Shown: positions 17,719 to 27,123, numbered from the stretch's first letter. The stretch is DNA of 64,000 bases from Thermococcus argininiproducens (GCF_023746595.1 NZ_CP080572.1:1534530-1598529); one strand, 5' to 3'. Made by a program: numbers and translations. The notes: generated by a model from the letters alone, not told the origin.

Positions 17719-19443
17719 ATGAAAAAAGTATGGGCCCTCATTCTGATAGGAGTTATAATTTTCGCAAGTGGCTGTACCCAATCACCCACTACTACCCAAA
17801 CTACTCCCAGCGAAACGACAAGTTCTGAGAGTCAAACAACTTCCTCTCCAGTAAAAACCACCACTCATACCACTACCACAACCACAACAGAAACTCAAAC
17901 CACAGTTACAACCACTACAACAACAGCCACAGTCTCAGAAAAGTCTGGCATTGATTTTAGCTCCTACAAAACTGGAGAGATTCTACAAAACTGGGCAAGT
18001 CTTTTTAGTCGAAAAATAATTTATGTAAGCGAAGGATACGAAGAATTGGCTAAACATTATTTCCCCAATGCTGAGATAAAGAGTAAAAACGAATTTGCTA
18101 GTGGTATAGCGATTTTGTCTCCATCCGATGCTAGAGAGCTTTTGAGAGGAAAACCAATCCTTACAACACCAAGAGATTACTTCGGATATGTTCTCTACAA
18201 AGTCGGTACTAAGTTCGTTGGGGGAGAAATGGGAACGATAATAGCATATAAAGAAGATGGCAAAGACAGACTCATTTTCACAGGTAATGATGTTTCAGGT
18301 ATTGGTGCTGCTTTGGCACTCGCCAAAGAGTTAAGTGAGGGAAGAAAACTAAATCCTAGCTATGTACTTAGAAGAGGGGAGTTTGAAGGAATAATTGTAA
18401 AAGTAATAGGAGATAACGACTGGGACGGAATCAAAGACGATGATGAATACTGGATTGTAAAGGAAATTTTCGTAAAAGAACCATTTGTCTATACTTGGAG
18501 AATAATCAATGGAGAAAACGTGACCGTTAGTGGTGGCTTTATAAGATTAGTAAATGGATCTACAGTATATATAAGGGCACTAGGCTTTAACGTAAGTGTT
18601 AAAGTAATTGGGACAAATCATGCACAGATCACATATATTATTGAGAATATCAATCCAGCGCTTGTTGAATTCTCGGAAAATGCGGAAACTGGGGAGACTT
18701 GGATAAAACTAACTACAAACGAAGACTTTTCGCTCATACCAAAAAACGTGAATAACTTTACTTTTCTAGCCTTTGGAGACCACAGGCCAGGGAGTGGCAC
18801 AAAACAGCCAGAAGTCTTCTTCAAAATAAGAGATCTCATGAACCAAGAAGAGGGAGTCTTCATAATTGATAGCGGTGATTTAGTGTACTCTGGAAAAGTA
18901 GAGGAGTGGGCCGAATTATTAAAAGTCTGGAATTTCAACAAACCTGTATTTGTTGCTCCAGGCAATCATGAGTATCAAGGGGAAGGAATAAATATATATC
19001 ACAAGTTCTTTGGGCCTACAGACTACTCATTTGTCTTGGGTAACTATTATTTCATCTTCGCTAATAACGTTGAGAGAAATTATCAGCTTACTTCTGCCCA
19101 ATGGAATTGGTTAGAAAAAGAGCTTGAAAAGGCAAAAAGCCTCGGTAAGAGACCAGTTATCGTAATGCACGCTCCTCCAATAGATCCTAGACCCGAGGGG
19201 AGCCACACTATGAACCCTACTCACGCAAAAAAACTCTTGGAGCTAATGAAAGTATACAATGCATTTGGAGTCTTTGGTCATATCCACATTTACTGGTATG
19301 GAGAAAAAGACGATGTAGAGCTCATAATAACCGGCGGAGGCGGAGCACCAGTCTATGCAAAACCTGAAGAAGGAGGCTTCTACCATTACGTAAAAATAAC
19401 TGCTGGGGATATCTTAACTGTAGAGCCCGTGAAGGTAGGGTGA
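17719..19443 (+). CDS. surface lipoprotein metallophosphoesterase
   Basis: 574 residues. An N-terminal signal peptide with lipobox FASGC (Cys19) anchors the protein outside the membrane. A Thr/Ser-rich linker (about 21-75) is likely glycosylated. A middle domain of about 270 residues with no motif I recognise includes a calcium-type DNDWDGIKDDDEYW. The calcineurin-like phosphoesterase domain (about 350-560) shows FGDHRPG, DSGDLVYSG, GNHE, VMHAPP and GHIH, the five metal-binding blocks. It probably cleaves phosphoesters outside the cell. It lies just upstream of the phosphate transporter genes, which fits phosphate scavenging (inference). Confidence 0.88.
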   Translation: MKKVWALILIGVIIFASGCTQSPTTTQTTPSETTSSESQTTSSPVKTTTHTTTTTTTETQTTVTTTTTTATVSEKSGIDFSSYKTGEILQNWASLFSRKIIYVSEGYEELAKHYFPNAEIKSKNEFASGIAILSPSDARELLRGKPILTTPRDYFGYVLYKVGTKFVGGEMGTIIAYKEDGKDRLIFTGNDVSGIGAALALAKELSEGRKLNPSYVLRRGEFEGIIVKVIGDNDWDGIKDDDEYWIVKEIFVKEPFVYTWRIINGENVTVSGGFIRLVNGSTVYIRALGFNVSVKVIGTNHAQITYIIENINPALVEFSENAETGETWIKLTTNEDFSLIPKNVNNFTFLAFGDHRPGSGTKQPEVFFKIRDLMNQEEGVFIIDSGDLVYSGKVEEWAELLKVWNFNKPVFVAPGNHEYQGEGINIYHKFFGPTDYSFVLGNYYFIFANNVERNYQLTSAQWNWLEKELEKAKSLGKRPVIVMHAPPIDPRPEGSHTMNPTHAKKLLELMKVYNAFGVFGHIHIYWYGEKDDVELIITGGGGAPVYAKPEEGGFYHYVKITAGDILTVEPVKVG

Positions 19444-19450
19444 GATCTTC

Positions 19451-19462
19451 TTTTTTCTTTTC
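19451..19462 (+). terminator. T-rich terminator
   Basis: TTTTTTCTTTTC lies 8 nt after the phosphoesterase stop codon. A separate TATA box for the transporter follows at 19513-19522. Confidence 0.45.
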
Positions 19463-19512
19463 TACATATTCTATATAGATCAATGTAGCCAACTATATTC
19501 TACTGCGGTAAA

Positions 19513-19522
19513 GTATTTATAC
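19513..19522 (+). promoter_or_regulatory. TATA box for the phosphate transporter operon
   Basis: GTATTTATAC lies about 30-40 nt ahead of the ATG at 19553, leaving a short leader with GGTGAT. Confidence 0.5.
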
Positions 19523-19552
19523 ACTCCCAAGTAGCTGGTTTCGGTGATAAAA

Positions 19553-20779
19553 ATGATTGAGATGCTTAGTGATCCATGGCTCTTTATCACAATAGCTGTA
19601 GGCCTATTTATGGCATGGGCAATAGGAGCAAATGATGCTGCAAATTCAATGAGTACTGCTGTTGGTGCTGGAGCAATAACACCCAAGCAGGCCGTTATAA
19701 TTGCAGGTATACTCGAATTTACTGGTGCATATCTCTTCGGAAAGAGCGTCACTGAAACTGTTAGAAAAGGTATAATAGATGCATCTCAAATAAGTGACCC
19801 CCATGTTATTATTTATGGATCTATTGCAGCTCTTCTTGCTGCCTCTCTATGGTTGGTTTTTGCCACTAAGTTTGGTTTACCTGTCTCAACTACCCACTCT
19901 ATCATAGGAGGAATCGTGGGGTATGGAATTGTATATGCTGGAACCTCTATAGTGAACTGGAGTAAGATGGCCCAAGTTGTTGCAAGTTGGATATTATCCC
20001 CAATCTTCGGGGCAATTGTTGCTTTTACCGTTATTAAATTAGTATCTAAAACGATTCTCCAAAAGGATAAACCAATAGAAAGTGCTAGACGGTGGGCCCC
20101 TGTATGGATAGGCCTAGCCTTTATTGTTATAGGATCGATGTTTTACATAAAGGTTATGCATGGAAAGTCCCTCTTTATAGCAATAACAAGGTATGGAGCT
20201 ACAGCAGGACTAATCACATTTGTAATAAGCTTCGTTCTACTAAAAAGGAACTTTAGAACAAAAGACCCGTATTTGGGCGTAGAAGCAATATTCAAAAAAG
20301 TTCAAGTATTAACTTCTGCCTATGTAGCCTTATCTCATGGGGCAAACGACGTAGCAAATGCCATAGGTCCTGTGGCAGCAGTTTATGCCGTGGCAACCAT
20401 GGGACTAGCAGGAATGAAAGTTCCAGTACCAAAGTGGATTTTAGCAATGGGGGGATTAGGTATAGCAATAGGTGTAGCTACATATGGATACAGAGTCATG
20501 GAAACTGTTGGGAAGAAAATTACCGAACTAACAAATACTAGAGGATTTAGTATAGATTTTTCAGCGGCCACAGTTGTTTTAGTAGCATCTTGGATGGGAC
20601 TACCAATTTCAACTACTCACACCGTAGTTGGCGCAGTGATAGGTGTAGGATTAGCCAGAGGAGTAAAAGCAATAAACAAAGATATCGTTAAAGATATAAT
20701 AATCTCGTGGTTTGTTACCGTACCCGTTGCAGCTATAATTGCAGGAATCATATTTAAGATATTAATGGTATTGGGGTGA
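19553..20779 (+). CDS. pit: PiT-family inorganic phosphate transporter
   Basis: Low-affinity phosphate symporter with about 10-11 membrane helices. Two inverted PD001131-type signatures are present: IGANDAANSMSTAVGAGAIT near residue 25 and SHGANDVANAIGPVAAVYAV near 265. Each half also has a G-L-P-[IV]-S-T-T-H motif (GLPVSTTHS and GLPISTTHT). The ATG at 19553 is preferred because GGTGAT is five nt upstream. It is followed by its DUF47 partner only 5 nt later. Confidence 0.95.
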   Translation: MIEMLSDPWLFITIAVGLFMAWAIGANDAANSMSTAVGAGAITPKQAVIIAGILEFTGAYLFGKSVTETVRKGIIDASQISDPHVIIYGSIAALLAASLWLVFATKFGLPVSTTHSIIGGIVGYGIVYAGTSIVNWSKMAQVVASWILSPIFGAIVAFTVIKLVSKTILQKDKPIESARRWAPVWIGLAFIVIGSMFYIKVMHGKSLFIAITRYGATAGLITFVISFVLLKRNFRTKDPYLGVEAIFKKVQVLTSAYVALSHGANDVANAIGPVAAVYAVATMGLAGMKVPVPKWILAMGGLGIAIGVATYGYRVMETVGKKITELTNTRGFSIDFSAATVVLVASWMGLPISTTHTVVGAVIGVGLARGVKAINKDIVKDIIISWFVTVPVAAIIAGIIFKILMVLG

Positions 20780-20784
20780 TTATA

Positions 20785-21471
20785 ATGCAAGTTTGGACGA
20801 AATTATTTGCTAAAAGTCCATTTAAACCATTGATAAAACATGCAGAGGTTGTTTTGGAAACTGTAGAGGTTTTAGAAAAAGCTCTTGAAGCGTGGGAAGT
20901 AGGAGACTATGAAACAATGAGAAATTATGCTCGAAAAGTTGATGATCTCGAAGATTTTGCCGACAGGATTAAAGAAGAGATCAGGGACAGTTTAAGTTCA
21001 AAGTTATTTATGCCCGTGAACAGGGGTGACATTTTAAGATATTTACACATGCAAGACAAAATAGCTGATGCTGCTGAAAACACAGCCAAGTGGCTTCTTG
21101 TTAGAGATCCCAATGACATGCCAGAAGACATCAAAGAGGAAATAAAAAGTCTGATAATGAAAATGAGTCAAGAAAGTATTAAAGCTGCCAAACTCGTATA
21201 TGAAGCTATTGTTCAGATGGACACAGTAATAGAGAGTGGTTTTGGAGAGAAAGAGATCGAGAAGGAATATGAACTTATCAGAGAGATTGAAAGCGTAGAA
21301 CACAAAATAGATGAACTTGACACCGAGTTTATGGAGATAATATTCAAAAACTCCTCAAAACTAGAATGGGGCCTTGGAATGTACCTTCTTAATATAGCAA
21401 AAACTCTAAGCAATATCTCAGATAAAGCAAAAGACGCAGCAGAAAGAATAAGGTTAATGATGAACAAATGA
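20785..21471 (+). CDS. DUF47/PhoU-like partner of the phosphate transporter
   Basis: 228 residues, all helical. The DUF47 core FMPVNRGDILRYLHMQDKIA is near residues 75-95, with a second repeat around VEHKIDELDTEFMEIIFK. The gene follows pit by 5 nt with a GGGGTGAT site that overlaps the pit stop. PiT-DUF47 pairs are widespread, and the DUF47 protein is thought to control the transporter. A paralogue lies at 4930-5577, about 35% alike by eye. Confidence 0.88.
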   Translation: MQVWTKLFAKSPFKPLIKHAEVVLETVEVLEKALEAWEVGDYETMRNYARKVDDLEDFADRIKEEIRDSLSSKLFMPVNRGDILRYLHMQDKIADAAENTAKWLLVRDPNDMPEDIKEEIKSLIMKMSQESIKAAKLVYEAIVQMDTVIESGFGEKEIEKEYELIREIESVEHKIDELDTEFMEIIFKNSSKLEWGLGMYLLNIAKTLSNISDKAKDAAERIRLMMNK

Positions 21472-21522
21472 CATACTTTTACCCTAAAGAGCAAAGCCTT
21501 CAGAAGAAAAGATAGAAAAACT

Positions 21523-21750
21523 TCAAATGGCTATCATTGTTGAAGTCATCTGTATTTCTGGCATTTTTCTTATTCTTTCAGTTATGAAATGGTCAAGATC
21601 TTTTAGGGTTTCAGTTTCAACCTTGACTATAAGGTCATATTCCCCATAGACTACATAGGCTTCCTTTACCTCTGGATAGGTAAGAAGTTTTTCCATAACT
21701 TCTCTTTCCTTCCCAGCGGCTGTCACCATCAAAATAAACGCCGTCACCAT
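21523..21750 (-). CDS. stand-alone AsnC/Lrp ligand-binding (RAM) domain protein
   Basis: 75 residues covering one RAM (Lrp/AsnC C-terminal) alpha-beta domain: AFILMVTAAGKEREVMEKL, then EAYVVYGEYDLIVKVETET, and the end PEIQMTSTMIAI. The DNA-binding helix-turn-helix half of Lrp proteins is absent. Such stand-alone RAM proteins form oligomers and may sense amino acids or modulate full-length Lrp proteins. A second RAM-like reading frame is at 63775-63993. Confidence 0.85.
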   Translation of the reverse strand: MVTAFILMVTAAGKEREVMEKLLTYPEVKEAYVVYGEYDLIVKVETETLKDLDHFITERIRKMPEIQMTSTMIAI

Positions 21751-21859
21751 AGCTTACCACCAATAATATTTGGTCTTTTGACTATTTAAGCTTATCGTCG
21801 TCGATAAAGAAAAAATGACGAATTAGGGGAAGCTAATTTACTTTGCCACTAGTGCCTCT

Positions 21860-22131
21860 GGTCTCCTCCCCTACCGTGAACGGTGAGGGTTCTAGTGAGT
21901 TAACCCCCTAACCACTGCCGGGAAGGTTTGAGGAATTCTCATCAGACAGGCCTTTGAGAAGGATTCTCCGAGCCCCTCCGGAAGGGCCTTTTCCCAATTA
22001 CCCTCCGCAAAGCGGTTTGGGTTATCGTTTCAAAGGTTACTCCTAGAGTTTTCAGCCGCCCAAAGCTGGTTTTGAGAAGACGCCTTATGACGTCCTATCC
22101 CAAAGAGCAAGGCCCGCCTTTAATTGGATTT
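21860..22131 (-). ncRNA. GC-rich structured RNA, IS605 omega-RNA-like (copy B)
   Basis: Minus-strand homologue of copy A at 12392-12663. Read 5' to 3' it has GACGTC-ATAA-GGCGTC (about 22078-22094), then GGCTGAAAACTCTAGGAGT, then ACCTTTGAAACGATAACCC, then a CCGC-TTT-GCGG hairpin (22005-22015). It ends with ACCGTTCACGGT (21873-21884) and GGGGAGGAGACC. The inner block to GGGTAA is shared with copy A, while the 3' third differs in length. A TATA-like CGAAATTAAAG at about 22152-22162 (minus) could drive it. Coordinates are estimates. No tnpA or tnpB is adjacent. Confidence 0.55.
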
Positions 22132-22342
22132 CTGGATCAACAAGCACTTTAATTTCGAGTTCTAAAATAAGAGTTGCGAGCGTATCTCTCCTCTTATTTC
22201 AAATTGACCACGTTCTGCTGAGTATTAATCCCTGAATCCGCCACAGGTCGATCTTTAAGTGTTCGAAAGACGTCTATATCCTAAATTAGCACCTAGAACA
22301 TATATCTTCGCTTTTGTTTATGAGAACCAGTTTGGAGGCCAC
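22132..22342. other. unassigned intergenic stretch upstream of copy B
   Basis: About 210 nt with no convincing ORF on either strand. It contains the candidate promoter of the minus-strand RNA (about 22152-22162). I see no repeat or tRNA-like fold in the rest. Confidence 0.4.
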
Positions 22343-22355
22343 CATTTAAATACTC
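22343..22355 (+). promoter_or_regulatory. TATA box of the kinase-like gene
   Basis: CCATTTAAATACT lies about 32-44 nt before the ATG at 22387. The leader ends in a GGGGAGAAGG ribosome binding site. Confidence 0.5.
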
Positions 22356-22386
22356 TACGAAGCTAATTAACCCCTCGGGGAGAAGG

Positions 22387-23037
22387 ATGATTGATCATCT
22401 AATAAGCAAAGAAGAGCTTGAAAGATTCAAGCACTTTATGCACATGAAAGGTATTGAGAATTTAGAGGTTTATTCAAAGGGAACCACAAGCTTAATTTTC
22501 CTTGGGAGGCTGGAAAACAAAGACGTCATTATAAAATTAGAAAGAAGAGATGCACCTAGAAGAAATTTTCAAAAAGAGGTAAAGATTCTAAGATTTCTCG
22601 AGGGGAAAGGAATAACCCCCCATTTGGTCGATTATGGAAGCTTTGAAAATAGAGAGTTCTTAATAAGAGAATTCGCAAAGGGAGAGCCCATACTCTATGC
22701 AATACCTGAGAAGAAGCATCTTCTAAAAATCCTCGAAAAGATGTACAAACTTGATATCCTTGGGGTTGATCATGGTCAAATACAGGGAGGAAAGCACATC
22801 ATAATTGGAACTGACGTATGGGTGATTGATTTTGAAAAAGCGAGCCTTAAGAGAAAAACCAAAAACCTCACATCCGCGATGGCAATGATATTTCTTAATG
22901 AAAACTCCATTTCAAGAAGAGTTCGAGAAAAGTTTGAGATAGGCGAAGAATTTCTAACAACTCTCCAAGAGAAGCTCCAAAAATATAAAGAAACACACGA
23001 TATTACGGAACTTAAAGAGCTACTATCTAGCCTTTAA
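22387..23037 (+). CDS. RIO/Bud32-like Ser/Thr protein kinase (COG2112 type)
   Basis: 216 residues, a minimal kinase. The ATP-binding Lys is in KDVIIKLERRD (about residue 55). The C-helix region is KEVKILRFLEGKGITPHLVD. The catalytic loop is replaced by LGVDHGQIQGGKHIII, and the metal-binding DFG by DFEKAS. These features match the archaeal predicted kinases of COG2112, whose targets are unknown. Its 3' end overlaps the convergent membrane-protein gene by 15 nt. Confidence 0.8.
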   Translation: MIDHLISKEELERFKHFMHMKGIENLEVYSKGTTSLIFLGRLENKDVIIKLERRDAPRRNFQKEVKILRFLEGKGITPHLVDYGSFENREFLIREFAKGEPILYAIPEKKHLLKILEKMYKLDILGVDHGQIQGGKHIIIGTDVWVIDFEKASLKRKTKNLTSAMAMIFLNENSISRRVREKFEIGEEFLTTLQEKLQKYKETHDITELKELLSSL

Positions 23038-23331
23038 CCTATCCCATGTCCATATAGCTAAAGGGATCAAAAAAGCCGCTAATATGAGACCAATCCTAGG
23101 ATCCAAAAAATATTCAAAAACTAAAATCACAACAATCGTTATTCCAATCATTATAAAGAGATCTTTGTCAAATATTCGTGATTTTGCAAGAATATTCCTC
23201 TCTTTTGATACGTAAGCTAGATAAACGGGAATTCCCAAAGCCGCTAAAACAACTCCTATATAGCTTTTAAAAACCACGGATATCAAAAGACCTGCCAATA
23301 AAATGCTAAACACAGCATATTCGTCTTTCAT
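23023..23331 (-). CDS. small multi-spanning membrane protein
   Basis: 102 residues from the ATG at 23331. Four hydrophobic helices can be seen (around 6-20, 23-40, 55-72 and 78-95), with a charged KERNILAKSRIFDKD loop in the middle. No family recognised. The longer reading frame from 23424 would start inside the promoter of the divergent peptidase, and a TATA-like ATTATTTAAAG at about 23351-23362 places transcription near 23331. It may be leaderless. Confidence 0.6.
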   Translation of the reverse strand: MKDEYAVFSILLAGLLISVVFKSYIGVVLAALGIPVYLAYVSKERNILAKSRIFDKDLFIMIGITIVVILVFEYFLDPRIGLILAAFLIPLAIWTWDRLKAR

Positions 23332-23395
23332 ATCCCAAGATTTGACAATTAACTTTAAATAATTTAGGGCCTGAATATATTTAGGTGATAGCGTT

Positions 23396-25288
23396 ATGAA
23401 CAAAATCGAATGGAACGAAAACACCTTTTCTAAATTTGCCTATCTAAGCGATCCACGAATCGCAAAAGATGGAAAAAGTATTGCTTACGTATTAACAAAA
23501 ACCAATTTGAAGCAAAACAAATACGAAAATACAGTTGTGATTGAAGAACTTGAAAGCACGGGAAGAAAATTTATTGAAAACGCCTCAATGCCAAGGTTCT
23601 CACCAAGTGGAAGAAAACTCGCACTTGTTAAACCAAACGAAGAAAAGAAGAGTGCTGAAGTTTGGCTCTATGATCTAACATCAATGAGCGGAAAGAAAGT
23701 CCTCGAGGCAAAAAATATCCTTAATATCAGCTGGAACAGAGACAGCCGAAGAATTTTGGTGACTGGGTTTAAGAGGAGAGATGATGAAGAGTTTATTTTT
23801 GAAGATGATGTGCCAGTGTGGTTTGATAATAAGGGATTCTTTGATGGAGAAAGGACAACCTTTTGGATAGTTGACACAGAAAGTGAGGAAATCCTAGATG
23901 AATTCACAACAGAAAAGTTCTCCTTTGGAATTTGGCATGGAGATAACATAATTTACAATGTACCACATAGAGAAGACGAAAAACCACAATTCTTCAAGTT
24001 CTATGACATTTATCTCTGGAAAGATGGAGAAAGTGAAAAGCTTTTTGAGAGGGTTTCATATGTCGCCGTAGACTCCAATGGCGATATTCTCCTCCTCCAT
24101 GGAAAACCAAAGAAAGAAAAAATAAGCGAGCATGACTACCTATACACTTGGGATGGATCAGAAATTAAACCATTAACAGAACGTTTTGTTTACAATAACT
24201 GGGAAGGAAAACTCGATGGAAAGGGAAACGTATACTTCACTATGGCAAGAGAAGGAAGAGTTAGTTTATACAAACTTGAAGAAGGAGAACTAATCCCAAT
24301 AGTCGATGGAAATTCGTGGGTAATAGGATTTGATGTAAGTAATAATGGAAAAGTTATCTTGTTAAAGGAAACAGATACCCGCTTGAGAGAGCTATTTATA
24401 TGGGATAAAGAATTGCAACAGCTCACAGATTATAACGGGCCAATATTTGAGCGATTGAAAACACTACCTCTCCAGCACTTCCGCTTTAAGAGTCTTGGCT
24501 TAGAACTAGATGGATGGTATATCAAACCCGAGACTGAAGAAAAAGCCCCAGTAATAGTCTTTGTTCATGGTGGGCCAAAGGGAATGTATGGCTATTATTT
24601 CAAATATGAAATGCAGTTAATGGCCAATAAAGGATATTACATTGTCTTTGTGAATCCACGGGGAAGTAACGGTTACGATGAAGAGTTCGCTTTGAAAGTA
24701 CTTGAACGAACAGGCCTAGAAGACTTCCAAGATATCCTCAATGGCGTTGAAAAGTTCTTTGAAATCGAACCCAATGCAGATAGGGAGAGAGTTGGAATAA
24801 CAGGGATAAGCTACGGAGGATTTATGACAAACTGGGCATTAACACAAAGTGACTTATTTAAAGCAGGAGTAAGTGAAAACGGCATAAGCTATTGGCTTAC
24901 AAGCTATGCATTTTCCGATATTGGTTTATGGTTTGACAAAGAAGTAATTGGCGAGAACCCCCTTGAAAATGAAAACTACAAGAAGCTCAGCCCACTTTTC
25001 TATGCCCAAAATGTCAAAGCTCCTTTACTACTCATACACAGCTTAGAAGATTATCGTTGTCCACTCGACCAGAGCGTTATGTTTTACCACGTGCTCAAAG
25101 ATCTAGGAAAAGAAGTTTACATAGCAATATTCAAAAAAGGAGCACATGGGCATAGTTTAAGGGGCAGTCCTAAACATAGGGCAAAGAGGTACAAACTCTT
25201 CATGGAGTTCTTCGAAAGGAAACTCAAGAAATACGAAGAGGGATTTGACGTGGAAAAGATCCTAGAGAAAAGTAAAAGCAATGAATAA
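23396..25288 (+). CDS. S9-family acylaminoacyl/prolyl oligopeptidase
   Basis: Cytosolic serine peptidase of 630 residues. The N-terminal seven-bladed beta-propeller (about 10-360) gates access, and the alpha/beta-hydrolase domain follows. The nucleophile is in GISYGGFMTNW, the Asp in HSLEDYRCP and the His in KGAHGHS. The oxyanion segment is VFVHGGPKGMYGYYF. Thermococcales relatives are acylaminoacyl peptidases; exact specificity is inferred. GGTGAT lies ahead of the ATG. It is divergent from the small membrane protein. Confidence 0.93.
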   Translation: MNKIEWNENTFSKFAYLSDPRIAKDGKSIAYVLTKTNLKQNKYENTVVIEELESTGRKFIENASMPRFSPSGRKLALVKPNEEKKSAEVWLYDLTSMSGKKVLEAKNILNISWNRDSRRILVTGFKRRDDEEFIFEDDVPVWFDNKGFFDGERTTFWIVDTESEEILDEFTTEKFSFGIWHGDNIIYNVPHREDEKPQFFKFYDIYLWKDGESEKLFERVSYVAVDSNGDILLLHGKPKKEKISEHDYLYTWDGSEIKPLTERFVYNNWEGKLDGKGNVYFTMAREGRVSLYKLEEGELIPIVDGNSWVIGFDVSNNGKVILLKETDTRLRELFIWDKELQQLTDYNGPIFERLKTLPLQHFRFKSLGLELDGWYIKPETEEKAPVIVFVHGGPKGMYGYYFKYEMQLMANKGYYIVFVNPRGSNGYDEEFALKVLERTGLEDFQDILNGVEKFFEIEPNADRERVGITGISYGGFMTNWALTQSDLFKAGVSENGISYWLTSYAFSDIGLWFDKEVIGENPLENENYKKLSPLFYAQNVKAPLLLIHSLEDYRCPLDQSVMFYHVLKDLGKEVYIAIFKKGAHGHSLRGSPKHRAKRYKLFMEFFERKLKKYEEGFDVEKILEKSKSNE

Positions 25289-25294
25289 TTCTTT

Positions 25295-25891
25295 TTATTC
25301 TTTGAGCAAAATTGTTATGTTTTTGTAGGTCACTGGGGCAACTAAAACTTTTCTTCCATCTTTCATGTATTTAAAAGTACTTCCTACACCCACATTCAAA
25401 GTCAGGTTCTTGGAATTCTTTTCAGGCACTAGCTCGATAAAAATATTCCCAACTCCGCCACCACAAGAATGATTTCTACAAAAGAAGGGATCATATCCCG
25501 CAGGGCCTATATACACGTGATATTTTGCTGGCCATGTTGGATCTGAGGCTACAAGGACGCTTATCCACTTGGAAATATTCGTAAATGTTCTGTCTCTATA
25601 GCTTGTTGACCAACTCGTTATTTTCCATCCCTGTGGCACACTGACTACTGCTCCTGAAACATCCGATTCGGTTATATTGATCCACCCAACTAAAAGAACC
25701 CTCTTGAAATCCCCATTAGTTTGAACAAAAACCGTACCTATAAACGTTGAATCTGTACCATTGTCTCGAAGATAAAATTCCACCATGTCAACCGTCTGCC
25801 AAAAGGTTCCCTCATTTTGGTTACCATGGTAAAAGAACATCAACACAAGTAGCATTGAGATTCCCAAAGCTGCAGATATTGTTTTTCGCAT
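25295..25891 (-). CDS. secreted protein of unknown function
   Basis: 198 residues. An N-terminal hydrophobic segment (ISAALGISMLLVLMFFYHG) is a signal peptide or anchor. The remainder is beta-rich, contains one close Cys pair (FFCRNHSCGGGVGN) that may form a disulfide, and several N-x-S/T sites suited to N-glycosylation. No family recognised. It is convergent with the S9 peptidase, with only 6 nt between stops. Confidence 0.6.
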   Translation of the reverse strand: MRKTISAALGISMLLVLMFFYHGNQNEGTFWQTVDMVEFYLRDNGTDSTFIGTVFVQTNGDFKRVLLVGWINITESDVSGAVVSVPQGWKITSWSTSYRDRTFTNISKWISVLVASDPTWPAKYHVYIGPAGYDPFFCRNHSCGGGVGNIFIELVPEKNSKNLTLNVGVGSTFKYMKDGRKVLVAPVTYKNITILLKE

Positions 25892-25961
25892 ATTTGTTTA
25901 TTAGGCTTAAAGAGTTAAAAATCTTATTCTCCATGTTGTGATGAACACAAGATAAGAGAGA

Positions 25962-26651
25962 CTAGATCTCAATTATCTCCGCTCTCCCATTCCTTCTAAG
26001 CCAATCCAAAAGTCTCTCTGCAATTTGGAACTTTTTCTTTTTGTTTTCCCATATGAGGGCATGAGTATTCAAATGAGGTTTACTCCATTTTCCCACAATA
26101 TCACCAAAATCAAATCCAACGAGAGATATTCTTTTTGCTCCGAGCTCTTCAGCGAGAAAAGCGGCCCTATCCCCATCAGTGAAGCCACCAAAGTTATAAA
26201 CTATGTCTAAAGGCTCTGTTTGACACGTTCCTAGAACGTTCTTAAGCCCTGGAACATACGTTCTGAGCTTGTCCATGTTATCTCCATGAGCATGAACAAC
26301 TACAATAGAACCCAACTCATTGGCTCTTTTTATGTCTTCAAACCTACCGTCCAAATCCGTTACAATAATGTGGGGGATAATGTTATTTTCAAGCAAAGCG
26401 GAAGTAGCACCATCGGAGGCTATTAACGTCCCCACAAATTTTCTGTTTAGCTTACCATCTAAGCTTGGACCAGGGGCAAAAACATAAACTTGCTCTCTAA
26501 TTCGTTCTTTAAGTTCTATGGGTGAAACATAGTTCTTACTCTTTAACAAGAGTTCTCTCAAGAGCAGGGCAGCTTTTTTGTCTGCCTCTCTATCATAACC
26601 CATGACCTCGAGGATATACTGATAAAAAGGTTCCCACTCACTCCATTTCAT
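25962..26651 (-). CDS. mptE: 6-hydroxymethylpterin diphosphokinase MptE-like
   Basis: 229 residues of the DUF115 family (COG1634). Archaeal MptE transfers diphosphate from ATP to 6-hydroxymethyl-7,8-dihydropterin, a step toward folate or methanopterin-type cofactors. Visible motifs are FAPGPSLDGKLN, ASDGATSALLENNIIPHIIV, TDLDGRFEDI, VVHAHGDNM, and GFTDGDRAAFLAEELGAKRI. GAGGGAG is seven nt before the ATG. It overlaps the upstream nuclease gene by 14 nt, so they are an operon. Confidence 0.87.
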   Translation of the reverse strand: MKWSEWEPFYQYILEVMGYDREADKKAALLLRELLLKSKNYVSPIELKERIREQVYVFAPGPSLDGKLNRKFVGTLIASDGATSALLENNIIPHIIVTDLDGRFEDIKRANELGSIVVVHAHGDNMDKLRTYVPGLKNVLGTCQTEPLDIVYNFGGFTDGDRAAFLAEELGAKRISLVGFDFGDIVGKWSKPHLNTHALIWENKKKKFQIAERLLDWLRRNGRAEIIEI

Positions 26652-27123
26652 TGGACTCCCTCATATTTCTTAACTTTCTATCAATTTTTACCATTTCCCT
26701 CCACTGCCTCCCAGGCCAATAAACTTGACCACATTGAACACATACATAAAACTCATCGTAGTCTTCATAAACCCCTTTTGGAACTCGATCTTTGATTTCT
26801 TCCTTGCTAATCCTCCTTATCAGACCATTGCACTTTGGACACCTAGCATTTTCAGGAAAAAGATCATCAAAATTAAAACCAAGTTCCATAAGTTGTCTCA
26901 CTTGTTCCTCAAACTTGTTTGATCTTATTAAGATAGTATTTTTTGATCGTTTTGCAAGATCCTCATCCCGAGTTAAGATTATTCTATTCTCCTCCCGTGA
27001 AATCCTCAAAATTTCACTATCCTCCTCTACCCCATAAATAGTATCATACCCATAAAGTCGAAGCCACCTAGCTAAACGACCAAGCATCATATCAGCGATA
27101 AACTTTGTATTTTTCCCCCTCAT
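26638..27123 (-). CDS. Mut7-C RNase-domain (PIN-like) protein with zinc ribbon
   Basis: 161 residues. The N-terminal PIN-like domain has FIADMMLGRLARWLRLYGYD and IILTRDEDLAKRS, with the conserved acidic residues. The C-terminal half carries a zinc ribbon, CPKCNGL with CVQCGQVYWPG. This is the Mut7-C/DUF82 arrangement (COG1656), predicted to be an RNase; activity is not proven. ATG at 27123 is chosen over a TTG one codon upstream. Its 3' end overlaps mptE. Confidence 0.82.
   Translation of the reverse strand: MRGKNTKFIADMMLGRLARWLRLYGYDTIYGVEEDSEILRISREENRIILTRDEDLAKRSKNTILIRSNKFEEQVRQLMELGFNFDDLFPENARCPKCNGLIRRISKEEIKDRVPKGVYEDYDEFYVCVQCGQVYWPGRQWREMVKIDRKLRNMRESNEME

Noticed and set aside
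22387-23037. Bud32 proper
   Set aside because: The catalytic loop and DFG region differ from Bud32; placed in the COG2112-type group instead.
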